Source: Sipunculus nudus
Lineage: Eukaryota > Annelida > Sipuncula > Golfingiida > Sipunculidae
DNA: 64,000 bases
Direction: 5' to 3'
NCBI GenBank assembly: GCA_026874595.1
Contig: CM049321.1
Span: 23,493,979 to 23,557,978 of the forward strand
The translations under genes and the position numbers were made by a program. Of this stretch, positions 33,925 to 44,550 are shown in pieces. How positions within the stretch are numbered: the first letter of the stretch is position 1; every line of letters begins with the position of its first letter. The notes under the pieces were generated by a model. It searched no databases and was not told the DNA's origin. It saw only the letters and a program-made list of their open reading frames with translations.

Positions 33925-34330
33925 CTTGGAACATTTTGACTTTGTTCCCAACGCGAATCATGTAGCCAAGATGATCAATTATCGCTACTATGGAGTACGG
34001 CCCTTGCCACTGTACAAGTAACTTGTTGCATTCCGTTCGGAGAAGTAATACTACTTCATCACTTCATTTTGAACGTGCGAGTACACTTAGCCAGGTCATA
34101 ATTTCATTTGTACTGGCTTGCTGATTTCTCCAAGGCTTCCCGAGCCAATGCGCACATATCACTTAGCTTATCTTTGAGGTCCAGTACATACTGGTACTTG
34201 GGTTTTTGTTTCCGCGTCCTCAGCGCTCCTGGTCCGTTGGATTCAGTAGGATCCGCATAGGACCACATACTACCCGACTGTGGTGTTATTCCAAGGGTGA
34301 AAACCATGTGCTCTCATGAGGTATTTCAGG
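33925..34330 (-). pseudogene. Ty3/gypsy integrase C-terminal region with GPY/F module
   Basis: The minus strand encodes WSYADPTESNGPGALR... then KYQYVLDLKDKLSDMCALAR and EALEKSASQYK, the usual stretch after the integrase core. Further on comes CNKLLVQWQGPYSIVAIIDH and LGYMIRVGNKVKMF, a GPY/F module. Stops and shifts separate the pieces, so it is not functional. The region where a reverse transcriptase would follow in a Gmr1-type element is missing. Confidence 0.8.
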
Positions 34331-34394
34331 AAATGCAAAGAGCACCTTGTTAAAGTAGCGATCGCAATCTCCGGGTGGTTCCGCGCACATGCAT

Positions 34395-34791
34395 TTGAGC
34401 ATCAACTAGAGAGTGCCATTAAATCTCTCGACCATCCCGTTGCACATCGGGTGGTAGGGGTTGTAGTCAGTTACTTGATCGATAGCATATAGTTGACTTC
34501 CTTCATTAGGTCAGATGTTAACTGACTACGCATGTCAGTAAGAACTTTAGCAGGGACCCCAACATGCAAGTAAACATTGACTAACGCATCCGCGATCGTC
34601 ACCGTATTAATGTTCTTGATTGCTAACCCCTCCAGGTACCGAGTTGCATAACCTATGATAGTAAAGATGTATCTGTGACCCTTGTCCGATGCTGGATTGT
34701 TTGGCCTGATCAGATTCATAGCAATTTTACAAAAAGGCTCGTCAATCAGGGGCATCTGTGCCTTTAGGTGTCGTGTTCTGACACGTATCAT
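34395..34791 (-). pseudogene. Ty3/gypsy integrase catalytic core (broken)
   Basis: A retroviral-type integrase core, which catalyses strand transfer of element cDNA. The minus strand reads PLIDEPFCKIAMNLIRP, where the first catalytic Asp (usually DLVGP) is Asn. GHRYIFTIIGYATRYLEGLA follows, then VGVPAKVLTDMRSQLTSDLM with the second Asp kept. Across a frame change comes YHPMCNGMVERFNGTL with the catalytic Glu, followed by a stop. The D-to-N change and the stops make it inactive. It is an old copy of an LTR retrotransposon in a host genome. Confidence 0.88.
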
Positions 34792-34990
34792 GACCGACAG
34801 TATTGTAACACGTCATTGTACATACCTCTCCGATAGAATTGAGCTCTAATCCGGTCATGAATACGGTCAGTACTTTGATGTCCCGCCATTATTGCCTCAT
34901 GACCCATTTTTATTACATCCAGTCGCAACATGGTTGGAACTACTACATGCGAACCTTCGAGATTAACTTATCTCGAACTAACTTTACTAA
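34790..34990 (-). pseudogene. Ty3/gypsy integrase N-terminal HHCC zinc-binding region (broken)
   Basis: The minus strand reads VVPTMLRLDVIKMGHEAIMA then GHQSTDRIHDRIRAQFY, with the two His of the HHCC motif. After a shift come YCRS and HDTCQNTTPKGTDAP, where the usual CxxC is only partly kept. It leads directly into the integrase core. Confidence 0.8.
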
Positions 34991-35179
34991 GCTACCGTTT
35001 TTGACTTGAAAGGTGTTCTCATGCGCGTTGTCAGCTCAAGTAACTCCTCCAACACGGAACTAAGGATTTATCGTCCAATTGGGCCTTCAGAAACTCGCCC
35101 TTACTTAAATCCGCGATAGGGCTGGTAACCTGGAGGCCCTGCAAGAGTTTTCCCGTTAACGTTTAGCAGCCCGTGTCTT

Positions 35180-35430
35180 AACGGCTGATTTTACTTCATT
35201 CGGATCTTGTGCTCCGGCATTGTTGCTTAACGCTAAGTCGCACACAGCATTCTTTATTACCATAGCCTCATTTTAGCCTTCATTATACGGGCAGTCTACA
35301 TTAATTTCGGTTGTAGGGAATTGTCTAATGGTGCCGCGAACAATTTACACTTTACCTCTTCCGGTGTACTGATCCGCCGTCAATAATACATCACGAACGC
35401 CAGCCGATTAACAACTAGAGTCATGCAAGA
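35180..35430 (-). pseudogene. Ty3/gypsy aspartic protease region (broken)
   Basis: The minus strand shows DSSC at the place of the usual D-[ST]-G-C active site (Gly replaced by Ser) and VRDVLLTADQYTG. After a stop come QFPTTEINVDCPY and NAVCDLALSNNAGAQDPNE, which is typical C-terminal protease sequence of this element class. Soon after comes EFLKAQLDDKS-like sequence that normally opens the integrase N-terminus. There is no room for a reverse transcriptase between them. Confidence 0.65.
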
Positions 35431-35626
35431 CCTAGGCTGGCTGACCATTCACTATCCCCTCACATGTCGGCAAACCTGACGCAGGCCCCTGCCAGGAATT
35501 TAATCAGAAATCTTTGTGTTCACATTCCAAATCCAGAATATTCGACCTTACTGATTCCGTATCAATTTCTCCGATTATGGCTTACAATGTCTCAGTGTTC
35601 CGTCTAGGCTTAGTTGCTTGACCGCT

Positions 35627-35985
35627 CTAAGACTTGGCCGCGCATTGGTCTACCAAAGCGTGTAAGGCTTGCAGGCTAGACCTAGGGCCTGGCCTATTAC
35701 CAGACTGTCTACATTCCCGAGCTACATGTCCTAAACCGTTACACTTTAAGCAATGAATACCCCTGGAAGACTTCACCATGGGTGTTCTCACTACAAGCTC
35801 CACTTCGCGAGTGTTTTTGATCAGACATATCGGCGGTCCTGATTTTGGAGTACTGCTCTTTTGACTAAGCGTAAAGCTATTCAGGCCGTTGGCAGCTGTG
35901 TATCGCTTAGCCGTGTCCGCCAATACATCTATGTTATCACACTGTCTCTCCTGAATGCAGACAGTCAGATCTTTGCTGCAAAAGT
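35627..35985 (-). pseudogene. Ty3/gypsy Gag C-terminal part with CCHC zinc knuckle
   Basis: The minus strand encodes DLTVCIQERQCDNIDVLADT AKRYTAANGLNSF and then a CCHC knuckle (CLKCNGLGHVAREC), followed by a Ser/Gly/Pro-rich tail to the stop at about 35627. The knuckle binds element RNA in Gag proteins. The 99-codon stretch is open, but the rest of Gag upstream is not recognisable. Confidence 0.85.
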
Positions 35986-36284
35986 TTAAAAATTTGTAAA
36001 TTACCTTATTTATGAAAAATCTGTACTAAGAGTATTCACCTACAGGAGCTAAAATGCACGAACCAGGTATCTGAACATACTATATCCAGCACCGGATTAT
36101 CAGCCCAGATTGTAAAGTGCAATTCAGTTGAAATTCTATTACAAAGATCTCAGAACACAGAAACTGCCGAGTTTATACAGCAAATTCTTACACGTTAGAA
36201 ATAAATGCACACAGACCAATACAAATAGGTGATCTAAGTCTGTACTGGACACAAACACGTGTCAATCCTGGCACGCTCGCAAAA

Positions 36285-37070
36285 TGTCACACGGTACTCC
36301 GCGTGGTTCCAGGTTGTTAAAAGAAAAAAGAGCAATGTAAATTTAACTCGAAAATTTAGGGATGGAAACCCCGGGAAGAAACCCTGGTTTATACACACTC
36401 ACTTCCAAGAAGCGAAACAACACCTTTTAACAGAAACAATATAATTAAAAAACAACTATACATACCAAACGTAATACTAACATTATTAGAGTCAAATATA
36501 TACCATCACTGCTCCAATGTAGTTTCACACTGCAAGAACAAAACAGATTCACATTACACTAAAAACACAAAGTTCGCCCGTATGGTATCCGCTCGCGCAG
36601 AATGAAATCACCGACACAATACACAAACTTGTAAATATCCCTTTAGTACGGCACCCAAGAATACCTCTCTATACGCAGAGTCCGTGGATTATGTCGGGCC
36701 TACAGTACATGCACAGGCGTGAGGCTCCGATCTACAAAACGTTCAGAAGTCAGGCTTCCGCTACGCTCTCCTAAGATATCTGAACACGTGGAAAATAGTC
36801 TCATATTTTCCCCCGACGAATTAATAGCAGTTATTGGGCAACTTATACCCGCAACGAAAGTCTTTGATCAAGTTTTCTGTCGGCTGAGTCTTTTCGACTG
36901 CCATGCTCTCCCAGTCCACAACACTGAGGCGACTTCATCCTCGCTCTCGTCACGACACGTACAGCACGTACCTCCCTTTTATTCAAGTAGCTTTAGCACC
37001 CAGAACAAAAAAAAGAACCTGAATCAAACCCGTTTCCGTTAAACCAGCTTTTCATCGCTCTCAGGTGACA
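36285..37070 (-). repeat. 5' LTR of the Ty3/gypsy element
   Basis: In element orientation it starts TGTCACCTGAGAG and ends GTACCGTGTGACA, so the LTR ends form the perfect inverted hexamer TGTCAC/GTGACA. It contains AATAAAAGGGAGGTACGTGC (about 36970-36988), a likely polyadenylation signal at R/U5. The next bases inward, TTTTGCGAGCGTGCCAGGAT, are in the position of a primer-binding site. No second LTR is found at the other end, which is truncated near the (TA)n at 33.65 kb. Confidence 0.7.
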
Positions 37071-37379
37071 TCACTCCCCCTTAAGAAGAATGCACAAAGT
37101 ATTGTGACCTCTCTCTGGTTACAGTGCGAACGGTGATGTGATTGCTGGTGCGGAAGCGGATAGGTGTGTTTACGCTATGTATTTTTACTGTCTCGAATTT
37201 GACGGAAACGGTTGCGGAAGGCAAAATCGGATAGGTGTGAACGCCCCTATAATCATGCAACCGAGGTCGCGTTAAACATTTGATAAAATTCCCTTGAAAC
37301 GTGAGGCGTCTGTTCCACCGGCCAGTGGAAAGGTCGGTATGGTTGATTGGCTATGCCCCACTGAGTTAGACGCAAGTAG

Positions 37380-37500
37380 TTCCCTTTCGCGCCGCCCCCA
37401 GCGAGTTTAGATCAAGGCGAGCTTATAAAGGGGTTCTGCTGGTGTTGCATTAAGCCGTAATGAGCCGATTCTGTGCTGCTCAGTTGGGTTTGAGAACAAA
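37380..37500 (+). promoter_or_regulatory. possible TATA-containing promoter
   Basis: GCGAGCTTATAAAGGGGTTC (TATAAA near 37425) lies in an unusually GC-rich island (CGCGCCGCCCCCAGCG just upstream). TGTTGCATTAAG follows about 25-30 bp downstream where a start could lie. No clear gene follows. It could belong to the element whose paralogue is at 14.7-15.9 kb. Confidence 0.25.
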
Positions 37501-37651
37501 TTTATACAAAAATATAAATCTTTTAACAATTAAAAATTCTTGAAAAATATGAAAGCTGTAAATACAGACGAAGAAGAAATGCCTTCATTATTTTGGAGGG
37601 TAAAGCTGGTGGCACATACCAGCGTTTATCGCATCCGATAAACGCATCCGT

Positions 37652-37910
37652 AGCCCTGCCTGGGCTTTAGTATTTACTACTAAAATGCTTAATATAAAAC
37701 GTGATTCCATGTACCGACAGCCGTATTTCAGTGCCAGCTCTTATCTCTTGTTCGCAAGAGAGCCGTACTTTAGTTATATAATTTGCCGCAAGGTGGGACC
37801 TGTTAGTTTTGCGACAAGGCATAGTAAGTTAATTTGATGGCTCTCTTAGTAGTATGAATTATGTTTTAACCATTGCATCGATTGGCAAGTCCAACACATC
37901 TGGTCATCGA
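37652..37910 (+). repeat. inverted paralogue of 14.73-15.89 kb
   Basis: TAGCCCTGCCTGGGCTTTAG... (37652) and AGAGAGCCGTACTTTAGTTATATAATTT...ATTATGTTTTAACCATTGCA (37767-37900) match the minus strand at 15.8-15.9 and 14.76-14.90 kb. The peptide REPYFSYII...SFATR-x-SK is shared; here it meets a stop soon after SKLI. Confidence 0.75.
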
Positions 37911-38402
37911 ATCCGTTTAAACAATATTATCAGCTGCGTTCAACGGATCCGCTGATCGCAGATGTTGAACACTCTTCTTATTAGCGTTGAACGCTTCTAG
38001 AACACGTATAGGGAATTCCACTTTATGGCGTTAAATTGGGAAAGGTCCTCGGTTCCACCATGCAATCTGTACTCACAGGCCTATCAGAAGACGAATTGAG
38101 GAGCTCATTAATGAGCTATTACCGTAAGAAAGCACCCGTGTAAAACATTCAGCATCTTTCCCGGAACACACAGAAGTGCAGTGCCCTTGATCAAATTAAA
38201 ACTTACGTAGGAACACAATAAATTGCAAACAGGCTTCGGTGGATTTTTTTAAGGGGGGGGGGGGGATGATGGGGATGGGTTGTTCCTCAAATCAATAAAA
38301 ATATAAACAAATATTTTCTATAGATATTTTTCATTAAATAACATTTACATTTAAATGCATACATCTGTGTCTTAAGGTACAAAAGGAGGTGTCGTTAGCT
38401 GT

Positions 38403-38430
38403 TTGACGCATGTGTGTGTGTGTGTGTGTG
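38403..38430 (+). repeat. (TG)n microsatellite
   Basis: About ten TG units. Confidence 0.9.
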
Positions 38431-38558
38431 TATTAATTGTTGCCGAATGCATGGTTGCCGTCCATCCATCGCATTTGACCAACGGATGCGACAAACGCAA
38501 TGCGATAAACGCTTGTATAATATATTGTGCATGTCACAAACTTAACTTGGAGCGTTTT

Positions 38559-38560
<2 letters not shown>

Positions 38561-38616
<56 letters not shown>

Positions 38617-38720
38617 CAAACGTTGCAAGGAAATATATCAGGTTTAGCGCCCAAAGTGTGCTACTGGGAGTTATGTTTTTCTGGTATTTGCCTCATTAGC
38701 TATACTGGCAAACAAGTTTT
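38561..38720 (+). repeat. (TA)n plus ~108-bp repeat (partner 41.71-41.87 kb)
   Basis: TA tract 38561-38613, then AAAGCAAACGTTGCAAGGAA through CTCATTAGCTATACTGGCAAACAAGTT. The same TA-plus-108-bp unit occurs at 41711-41869 with few differences, while the sequence left of the two TA tracts differs. Confidence 0.9.
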
Positions 38721-38819
38721 TTTCCTGTAAGTACTGTGGATTTAATTTTCACACCATGTATACATAAGGATTTAATCTGTTAAAATCTGAAATTTGAAAA
38801 TAAAAACTGCAAAATTAGG

Positions 38820-39500
38820 CTAGTTATTGAATTTTTTAGGAGGCTCTTGTTGTATTCCCTTATATTGTCAAGCAGTCCACTTTGATGACTGTAGGTCATT
38901 CAGTGCACATCTCTATGCTCCCCAGGCTGTTGACATAATTTTAGATGTCCCAAAAAATCTCCTACCATACCGAAAATTAGGTCATTAGGACTTTGTTCCT
39001 TCGAGATATTGAGTAAAAAAAAGCCATTGTTACACTTCAAGGCTGCCTAATATCAAAACCACTGGTCTGTTTTTGATCGTATTTAGTATTCACATTCTTT
39101 TATACATTTTATATGAACATACCAAAAATTAGGTCAGTATTGGGTATTATTTTGAAGTTATGGGCAAAAACATAATGCAATTTTTTAAAAAATCAGGAAA
39201 TATATTTACTCACCTAACATGAGAATTGCTGAACCTAGAGACTTTTATTCAGGAATATAACTTTATTTAATCAAGATTCAATTGTTTACCCAAAATTAGA
39301 TCTGAATTTTGCAAATTTTTCAAGTTATTAGCATAAATAAAAATCAATACCTTAAATTTTGTCCAACTTTGGCACTGTTGATTTAATTTTCCCAGCATAT
39401 ATGCATAAGGATTTAATCTTTTAAAATCTGAACTTTCAAAAGAAATTGATTGGAATGAATAGCTTTTATTCATGTTTTCATACACCATGTCAAGTGTTGT
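38820..39500 (+). repeat. AGCTCAGCTGA-family internal part (partner 60.58-61.1 kb)
   Basis: TAGATGTCCC.AAAATCTCCTACCAT, CTGCCTAATATCAAAACCACTG, AAAATCAGGAAATATATTTACTCAC and AATCAAGATTCAATTGT occur in the same order at 60.58-60.90 kb. The family head is missing here. No coding sequence. Confidence 0.85.
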
Positions 39501-39574
39501 TAACCCACCCCAGGCAGCTTACCTTGGCCCAGCTTGGCCACTACTAGCAGGCTTCCCCTCTGCCCTGCACTGAT

Positions 39575-39597
39575 CCCCCCCCCCCCCCCCCCCCCCC
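39575..39597 (+). repeat. poly(C) run
   Basis: About 23 consecutive C, a likely assembly or length-variation site. Confidence 0.95.
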
Positions 39598-39599
39598 AG

Positions 39600-40340
39600 C
39601 TGGTGCATAAACTAGATGAATGTTATAATTTTTCTGTATTTTATTTTATTCTTGGACATGCTACATTTTAGGTTTTGTATTGAACTACCAGGGTTACAAT
39701 GATTAAAGTGAACATTTAATTGTGTCCACAAAGTTGTGTATTGCTGTGAAAGTGTGGATGTTCATGAGATAAGTAATTCCTTACTTCAGAAGAGTAAAAA
39801 CTTCACCAGGTGTGAAATTGACTATAATAATTCCAGTAATTAATTAAAACTGGGATTGTAATTAGCACAATGATATTGTTTGTCCCTCATTCAACCAACA
39901 GTGTGTATACTTTATTTGAAAAGATGTTTTATTATATCAAATTTTCTTTTATTTTATTTAAGTGAATAAAATTAAGCATGTCCTGAAAACTCCAATGTGC
40001 AAAACTTTTTAATAGTGATTCAAGGAATATTCTTGTAGATGCCATGATGTGTCATTATTTTCTTTTAAAATCAGTTTAAACATTTATGATTTAAAAATAA
40101 TGAAATATATGTGTATGCATAATATGACCCAATGTTTTTTTACTCTGTATATATAATGATTGCAACTTTTGCAACAATTCTAATATTTTAACTTATATTT
40201 TCAGGTTTTTTAATTAAAAATTTATAAACCTGTAAATAAAAAAAATGATTCAGATAAAAACTTCTCAATGGAAAAAGTGGATCTGCATAAAAAAAAAGGA
40301 TTATATATAAACTTAAATGCATTATTCTCTTGAAAGTGAA
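39600..40340. other. no gene seen
   Basis: AT-rich, with only short chance frames and no repeat boundary recognised. Confidence 0.45.
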
Positions 40341-41215
40341 ATAAAGGTATTAGTCCATTCTGTCCACTTGCCTGTCCATCTGTAAATTTTCGTATGCACA
40401 GTATCTCAAAACTTTTACTGTTTTTCTTCATGACAGTCTTGTCAGAGTATATGTTTGCAATCATATATTTAGAACTTTACTATAACCAAGTAGGAGGGCC
40501 TCTTTCCTCTTAGCTTTTCATATTCTTATATAAATGAAAAACATTACAATAGAATATTTCTACATCCACCTTCGTACTCTCCTCACTTTTCCCTTCTCCG
40601 AACCCCATCCCAAAGTCAGCCTCAGTAAGCAAGAACAAGATGAATCAGATATATTCATACTTTAATATTTTGTATAACTATTCGTCCAAAAGGTACCTAT
40701 GTACATGCCAGAAATTATGTCAATATTGTGTAATATGTAGACATAGTGGGCATCACAATAATGTACCTTGTCAAGACTAAAGAGATATTGTGTCATACAG
40801 TCACATATTCATAAATCACTTCATCAGCATAGTTAATCATAACATCATATCTGTCAAATTGAACGCTTGCAGACTACCATACATTTTAGATCCTTCAACA
40901 AATAGCCTTATCATCATTCTTCTACTGCTTATTACTGCTGTCAATGCATTCAAATTTGCTCAAATATATCACAATTTTCAACCCCTCCTAAATAAATAAA
41001 AATTAAACCACTTTATTTGACTCTTTTAATCCATCAGTCAGGTTATTTCATTTATCATTTACTCATATATTACATTACATTCCTTTATAATAGCCCAACA
41101 TGTACATGATATTCATAAGCTTTATCGACTCGATATAGTATCACAGTGGAGAAACATTTATAGTCCAATCACGATCAGCTGAGCGCCGTGACCCCTGGGT
41201 CCCTTGTTATCCGTA
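40340..41215 (+). repeat. dispersed repeat ending in GATCAGCTGAGCGCCGTGAC
   Basis: Begins with a degraded CTGTCCACTTGCCTGTCCATCTG run and ends GATCAGCTGAGCGCCGTGACCCCTGGGTCCCTTGTT, matching the tail of the copy at 28.27-28.31 kb. No coding frame stands out. Confidence 0.6.
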
Positions 41216-41706
41216 CCAGTGACCTGAAAAAGCATCCTCAGGTCAAAAGCCCACACACCGGACCCGACATTAGTGAAAGAGACCAAACTGGTCTGCAATA
41301 TACACAACTGAAGCGATCACATTGCAGAACATGAAAAGTATGCAGGATAAAGGAAATATTTTCATGTTGTATATGCCCATTGATCTGTGATAAGCCTTTA
41401 TCTTACACTTTGGTCTGTGAAAATAGACACACATTTTTCTCACCATGAAATAGGCGAGAGATTAAATATTTAATGAAATATTTAGGCGAAATTGAAAGAT
41501 TTGCAGGTGCCTAATTCATACTCTACCTCAGTCTTTCAGAAACCGTATGCTTTACCGTGCTTTTTTTTATGCATCGTATTTAACTTTCTGCCCCTGCCTT
41601 ACAAGAGTTGAATGATGGTAGAAAAAAATGTCATGTATATACACTTAAATATATAACAGATTAAAACAGGACATATGAGAAAAAACGTTGTATGGCAAAA
41701 TATAAT
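41216..41706 (+). repeat. ~490-bp direct repeat, left copy
   Basis: From CAGTGACCTGAAAAAGCATCCTCAGG to GTTGTATGGCAAAATATAATACGC it matches 41999-42505 almost base for base. Visible differences are a 17-bp insertion (AAGGCAGGACACACACC region) and a few indels in the right copy. The unit lies on both sides of a TA tract plus the 108-bp repeat. Confidence 0.92.
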
Positions 41707-41707
41707 A

Positions 41708-41710
<3 letters not shown>

Positions 41711-41764
<54 letters not shown>

Positions 41765-41869
41765 CAAACGTTGCAAGGAAATATATCGGGCTTAGCGCCC
41801 AAAGTGTGCTACTGGAAGTTATGTTTTTTCTGGTATTGGCCTCATTAGCTATACTGGCAAACAAGTTCA
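41711..41869 (+). repeat. (TA)n plus 108-bp repeat, second copy
   Basis: (TA)n 41711-41760 followed by AAAGCAAACGTTGCAAGGAA..., as at 38561-38720. The left side of the tract (AATATAATACGC) continues as AACAAAACAGAC at 42506 in the other direct-repeat copy, which shows the sequence without this insertion. Confidence 0.9.
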
Positions 41870-41998
41870 TCACCCCTTTTAGGCTGAATGCTTTGTCTTT
41901 CATATATAAAAAAATATAAGTTGTTTAAATAAAGTGAAGCCGCCACCCCCCGCAAGCCAATCAGAAAACAGCGGGAGGTTGCCACCGTTTTTATCCGT

Positions 41999-42505
41999 AC
42001 CAGTGACCTGAAAAAGCATCCTCAGGACAAAAGCCCAAAGGCAGGACACACACCGGACCCGACATTAGTGAAAGAGACCAAACTGGTCTGCAATTTACAC
42101 AACTGAAGCGATCACATTGCAGAACATGAAAAGTATGCAGGATAAAGGAAATATTTTTATGTTGTATATGCCCATTGATCTGTGATAAGCCTTTATCTTA
42201 CACTTTGGTCTGTGAAAATAGACACATTTGTTTCTCACCATGAAATAGGCGAGAGTATAAATATTTAATGAAATATTTAGGCGAATTGAAAGATTTGCAG
42301 GTGCCTAATTCATACTCTACCTCAGTCTTTCAGAAACCGTATGCTTTACCGTGCTTTTTTTATGCATCGTATTTAACTTTCTGCCCCTGCCTTACAAGAG
42401 TTGAATGATGGTAGAAAAAAAATGTCATGCATATACACTTAAATGTATAACAGATTAAAACAGGACATATGAGAAAAAACGTTGTATGGCAAAATATAAT
42501 ACGCA
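41999..42505 (+). repeat. ~500-bp direct repeat, right copy
   Basis: Partner of 41216-41706. Its right end runs on into the segment that is paralogous to 10.94 kb, so this is probably the original and the left copy the duplicate. Confidence 0.9.
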
Positions 42506-42972
42506 ACAAAACAGACAATCTTGATCGAAAACTATATTGCGTTACATGGGGATGACGCCACAAAGCAATTGTATATTTGCAGCTGACACATCAAAACGAC
42601 TTATGTTACATCACAAATATGACTTTTGTGTCTCGGGGGACACCAAGCAGGCGTCTTATTTTATAAATCTTCCAAAAGCAGGGGTCAGGTGCAAACAATA
42701 AATACTCACCTAATACGTTGTTTGTGACCTGGTGGTTAGTATGTACACCCACCGACGGTCTGTCTGTTTTTCGGAACACGTAAGCTTATTGATGCATTGG
42801 CATTGTTCAGTTCCTCAACCGTACGTTTGTTTCGCTTCTAAACTACTGTTTGAACGATAATCATCTGAAAAAGGTTTATAGAGCAATCTTTTTCTCAACA
42901 GCTTACACAGAGGGAAAATGTGATTCTGTGTTTCATTCATACCTGGTTTATTATTTGTTGTCCATTTTATAC

Positions 42973-43160
42973 AGTGAAACCCCGGGCTGCGGACACCCCG
43001 CTTAACGGACACTTTTTGGGCCGCCCATGCATTTTTACTACTTTAAGAACCACTCGCGGGCGGCCACCCCGCTATTCAGGACAACGGACACTTTTTGTCC
43101 GCCCGATGGCTAAAATCACCCTGGCTTACGGACATCCAAGCGATCGAACTCGGCAGTAAT
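42973..43160 (+). mobile_element. pogo/Tigger-like terminal fragment
   Basis: CAGTGAAACCCCGGGCTGCG follows a TA and is followed by GGACACCCCGCTTAACGGAC, ACTTTTTGGGCCG and further GCGGACAC/ACGGACACTTTTTG units. CAGTGAAACCCC-type ends and TA targets are typical of pogo-like Tc1/mariner relatives. The opposite end is not found, so this is a fragment. It is much more GC-rich than its surroundings. Confidence 0.55.
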
Positions 43161-44376
43161 ACTTTAAAATTGCAAATATGGTCTGCTTCCTTTACGACTT
43201 ATTTCACTGAAATGTTCTTATGATTAAGGCATATTGCCATGACTATAAGACAGGAGCTAGTTTTACTCAATTTACCTTATTTTTCAGCTGCAACACTTAT
43301 TTTTGTATCCTTATAACGTATGGTCACAAATGACATTTTATATATGGCTATTTACATGAAAAAAAATTCGGTCAGCTAAACTATAGCAAGTAGGTAATAT
43401 ATATGAAGGAATTGTCTCTTCAGATGTACATGATGGTAAAATAATCATAATGAAATTATCTATTTCGTGCCTCTTTTGAAATGTGGTGGTTGCTGTTGCG
43501 CTTTCTGTTGTATCGATTTGTAAGCACCCTCCCTCGTTTTGGATTGGGAAGTTAATTTCCTTATCAATATTTGGATGGAATTTATGTGTGCACTTCCCAA
43601 GAGTACAAAACCATTAAATACATGTACTTATCCTACTGTTCTTTCTTCAACCAGTTCTACCAGTGAATACCAGTGTCTAAAGTGGATTACAGATGGCGCC
43701 ATCTGCCAAGCCTGTCACACATCGTCACAGCCGTCACAGTTAACTGCCTCCGACAAGACCATAAAAGAGTGGTACTGCTAGACAAAAGGTCTCCTGTCTC
43801 CCACCATCTGAAACCAGTTTATTTATCCTCATACTTCTCATGCCTGTTATTATTTGCTATCCAAAAAATGACCTGACCTCCAAATAACCCAGAAATGGGT
43901 CATTCTAACAATAAAGAGACCTAATCACATACTAAGTATGTTAAACACACATGCATTGACGATGTGTTATCTTTAAAATATTATTATATCTACCAATATT
44001 TCGTTCTAAAACCGTATGCTTACTCCTGTTCACGAATGCAATTAGCGCAACTGCACATTTCAGCATTTCTCAAACTTCAAGGCGGTGGCTCTTAAAATCG
44101 TTTGAAAGTTTTTGCATGCACAACATCGAACCTCTGGTGACGCAGTCTTGTTATGGTAAGACGCACGTGGATTGTGGAACGTAAAAAGCATGTGAATTAG
44201 AAAGTGTATGTCCGTGTCCAGATATGGTTTTGGTTTGATATCTTTGTAATAAGATTATATGAACTATAGCTAGATATTATACTCGTGCAGTTATTGAAAA
44301 TGCTTGGGTACCTTTCACTGATTCCAGTCTGCAGGAAGATGATTTGTCAGAGGTCAACACAATATGTTCTCTGTAG

Positions 44377-44550
44377 ACATGCGAAGATGTGAGAAAGTGC
44401 CAGCCATGAAAATATGCGTGCATCCTCGCCAAAATAACACAACATTTAGAGAAATCTACAAGATGAACACTGGTGGATACCAAACGTCACTGCGATATGA
44501 TTATGATGACTCTGAAACAATGACCTACAAAGGCATCTTGTTCTCCAAGG
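44377..44550 (+). CDS. conserved exon-like 58-codon stretch, copy 2
   Basis: MRRCEKVPAMKICVHPRQNN then TTFREIYKMNTGGYQTSLRY and DYDDSETMTYKGILFSKG. It is bounded by a possible acceptor (TTCTCTGTAG, ending 44376) and a possible donor (AAGG|GTAGTA at 44551). Copy 1 at 13.81-13.98 kb keeps 55 codons open without gaps but has lost the GT donor. It could be an internal exon of an unknown gene, or coding sequence of an old element duplicated with its surroundings. I recognise no domain. Confidence 0.35.

Larger units (their letters stand above)
37621..38513. mobile_element. segment bounded by inverted AGCGTTTATCGCAT
   Basis: AGCGTTTATCGCATCCG at 37621 is mirrored by CAATGCGATAAACGCT ending near 38513. 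Both ends also carry extra copies (CCGATAAACGC at 37638, CGGATGCGACAAACGC at 38484), giving small hairpins. The interior includes the inverted paralogue of 14.73-15.89 kb and a poly-G run at 38257-38265. There is no transposase. The target duplication is unclear. Confidence 0.4.

Noticed and set aside
43539-43781. 80-codon plus-strand frame with several Cys (ICQACHTSS)
   Set aside because: Looks mildly protein-like, but no Cys pattern fits a known module, the paralogous segment lacks it and no splice sites stand out.
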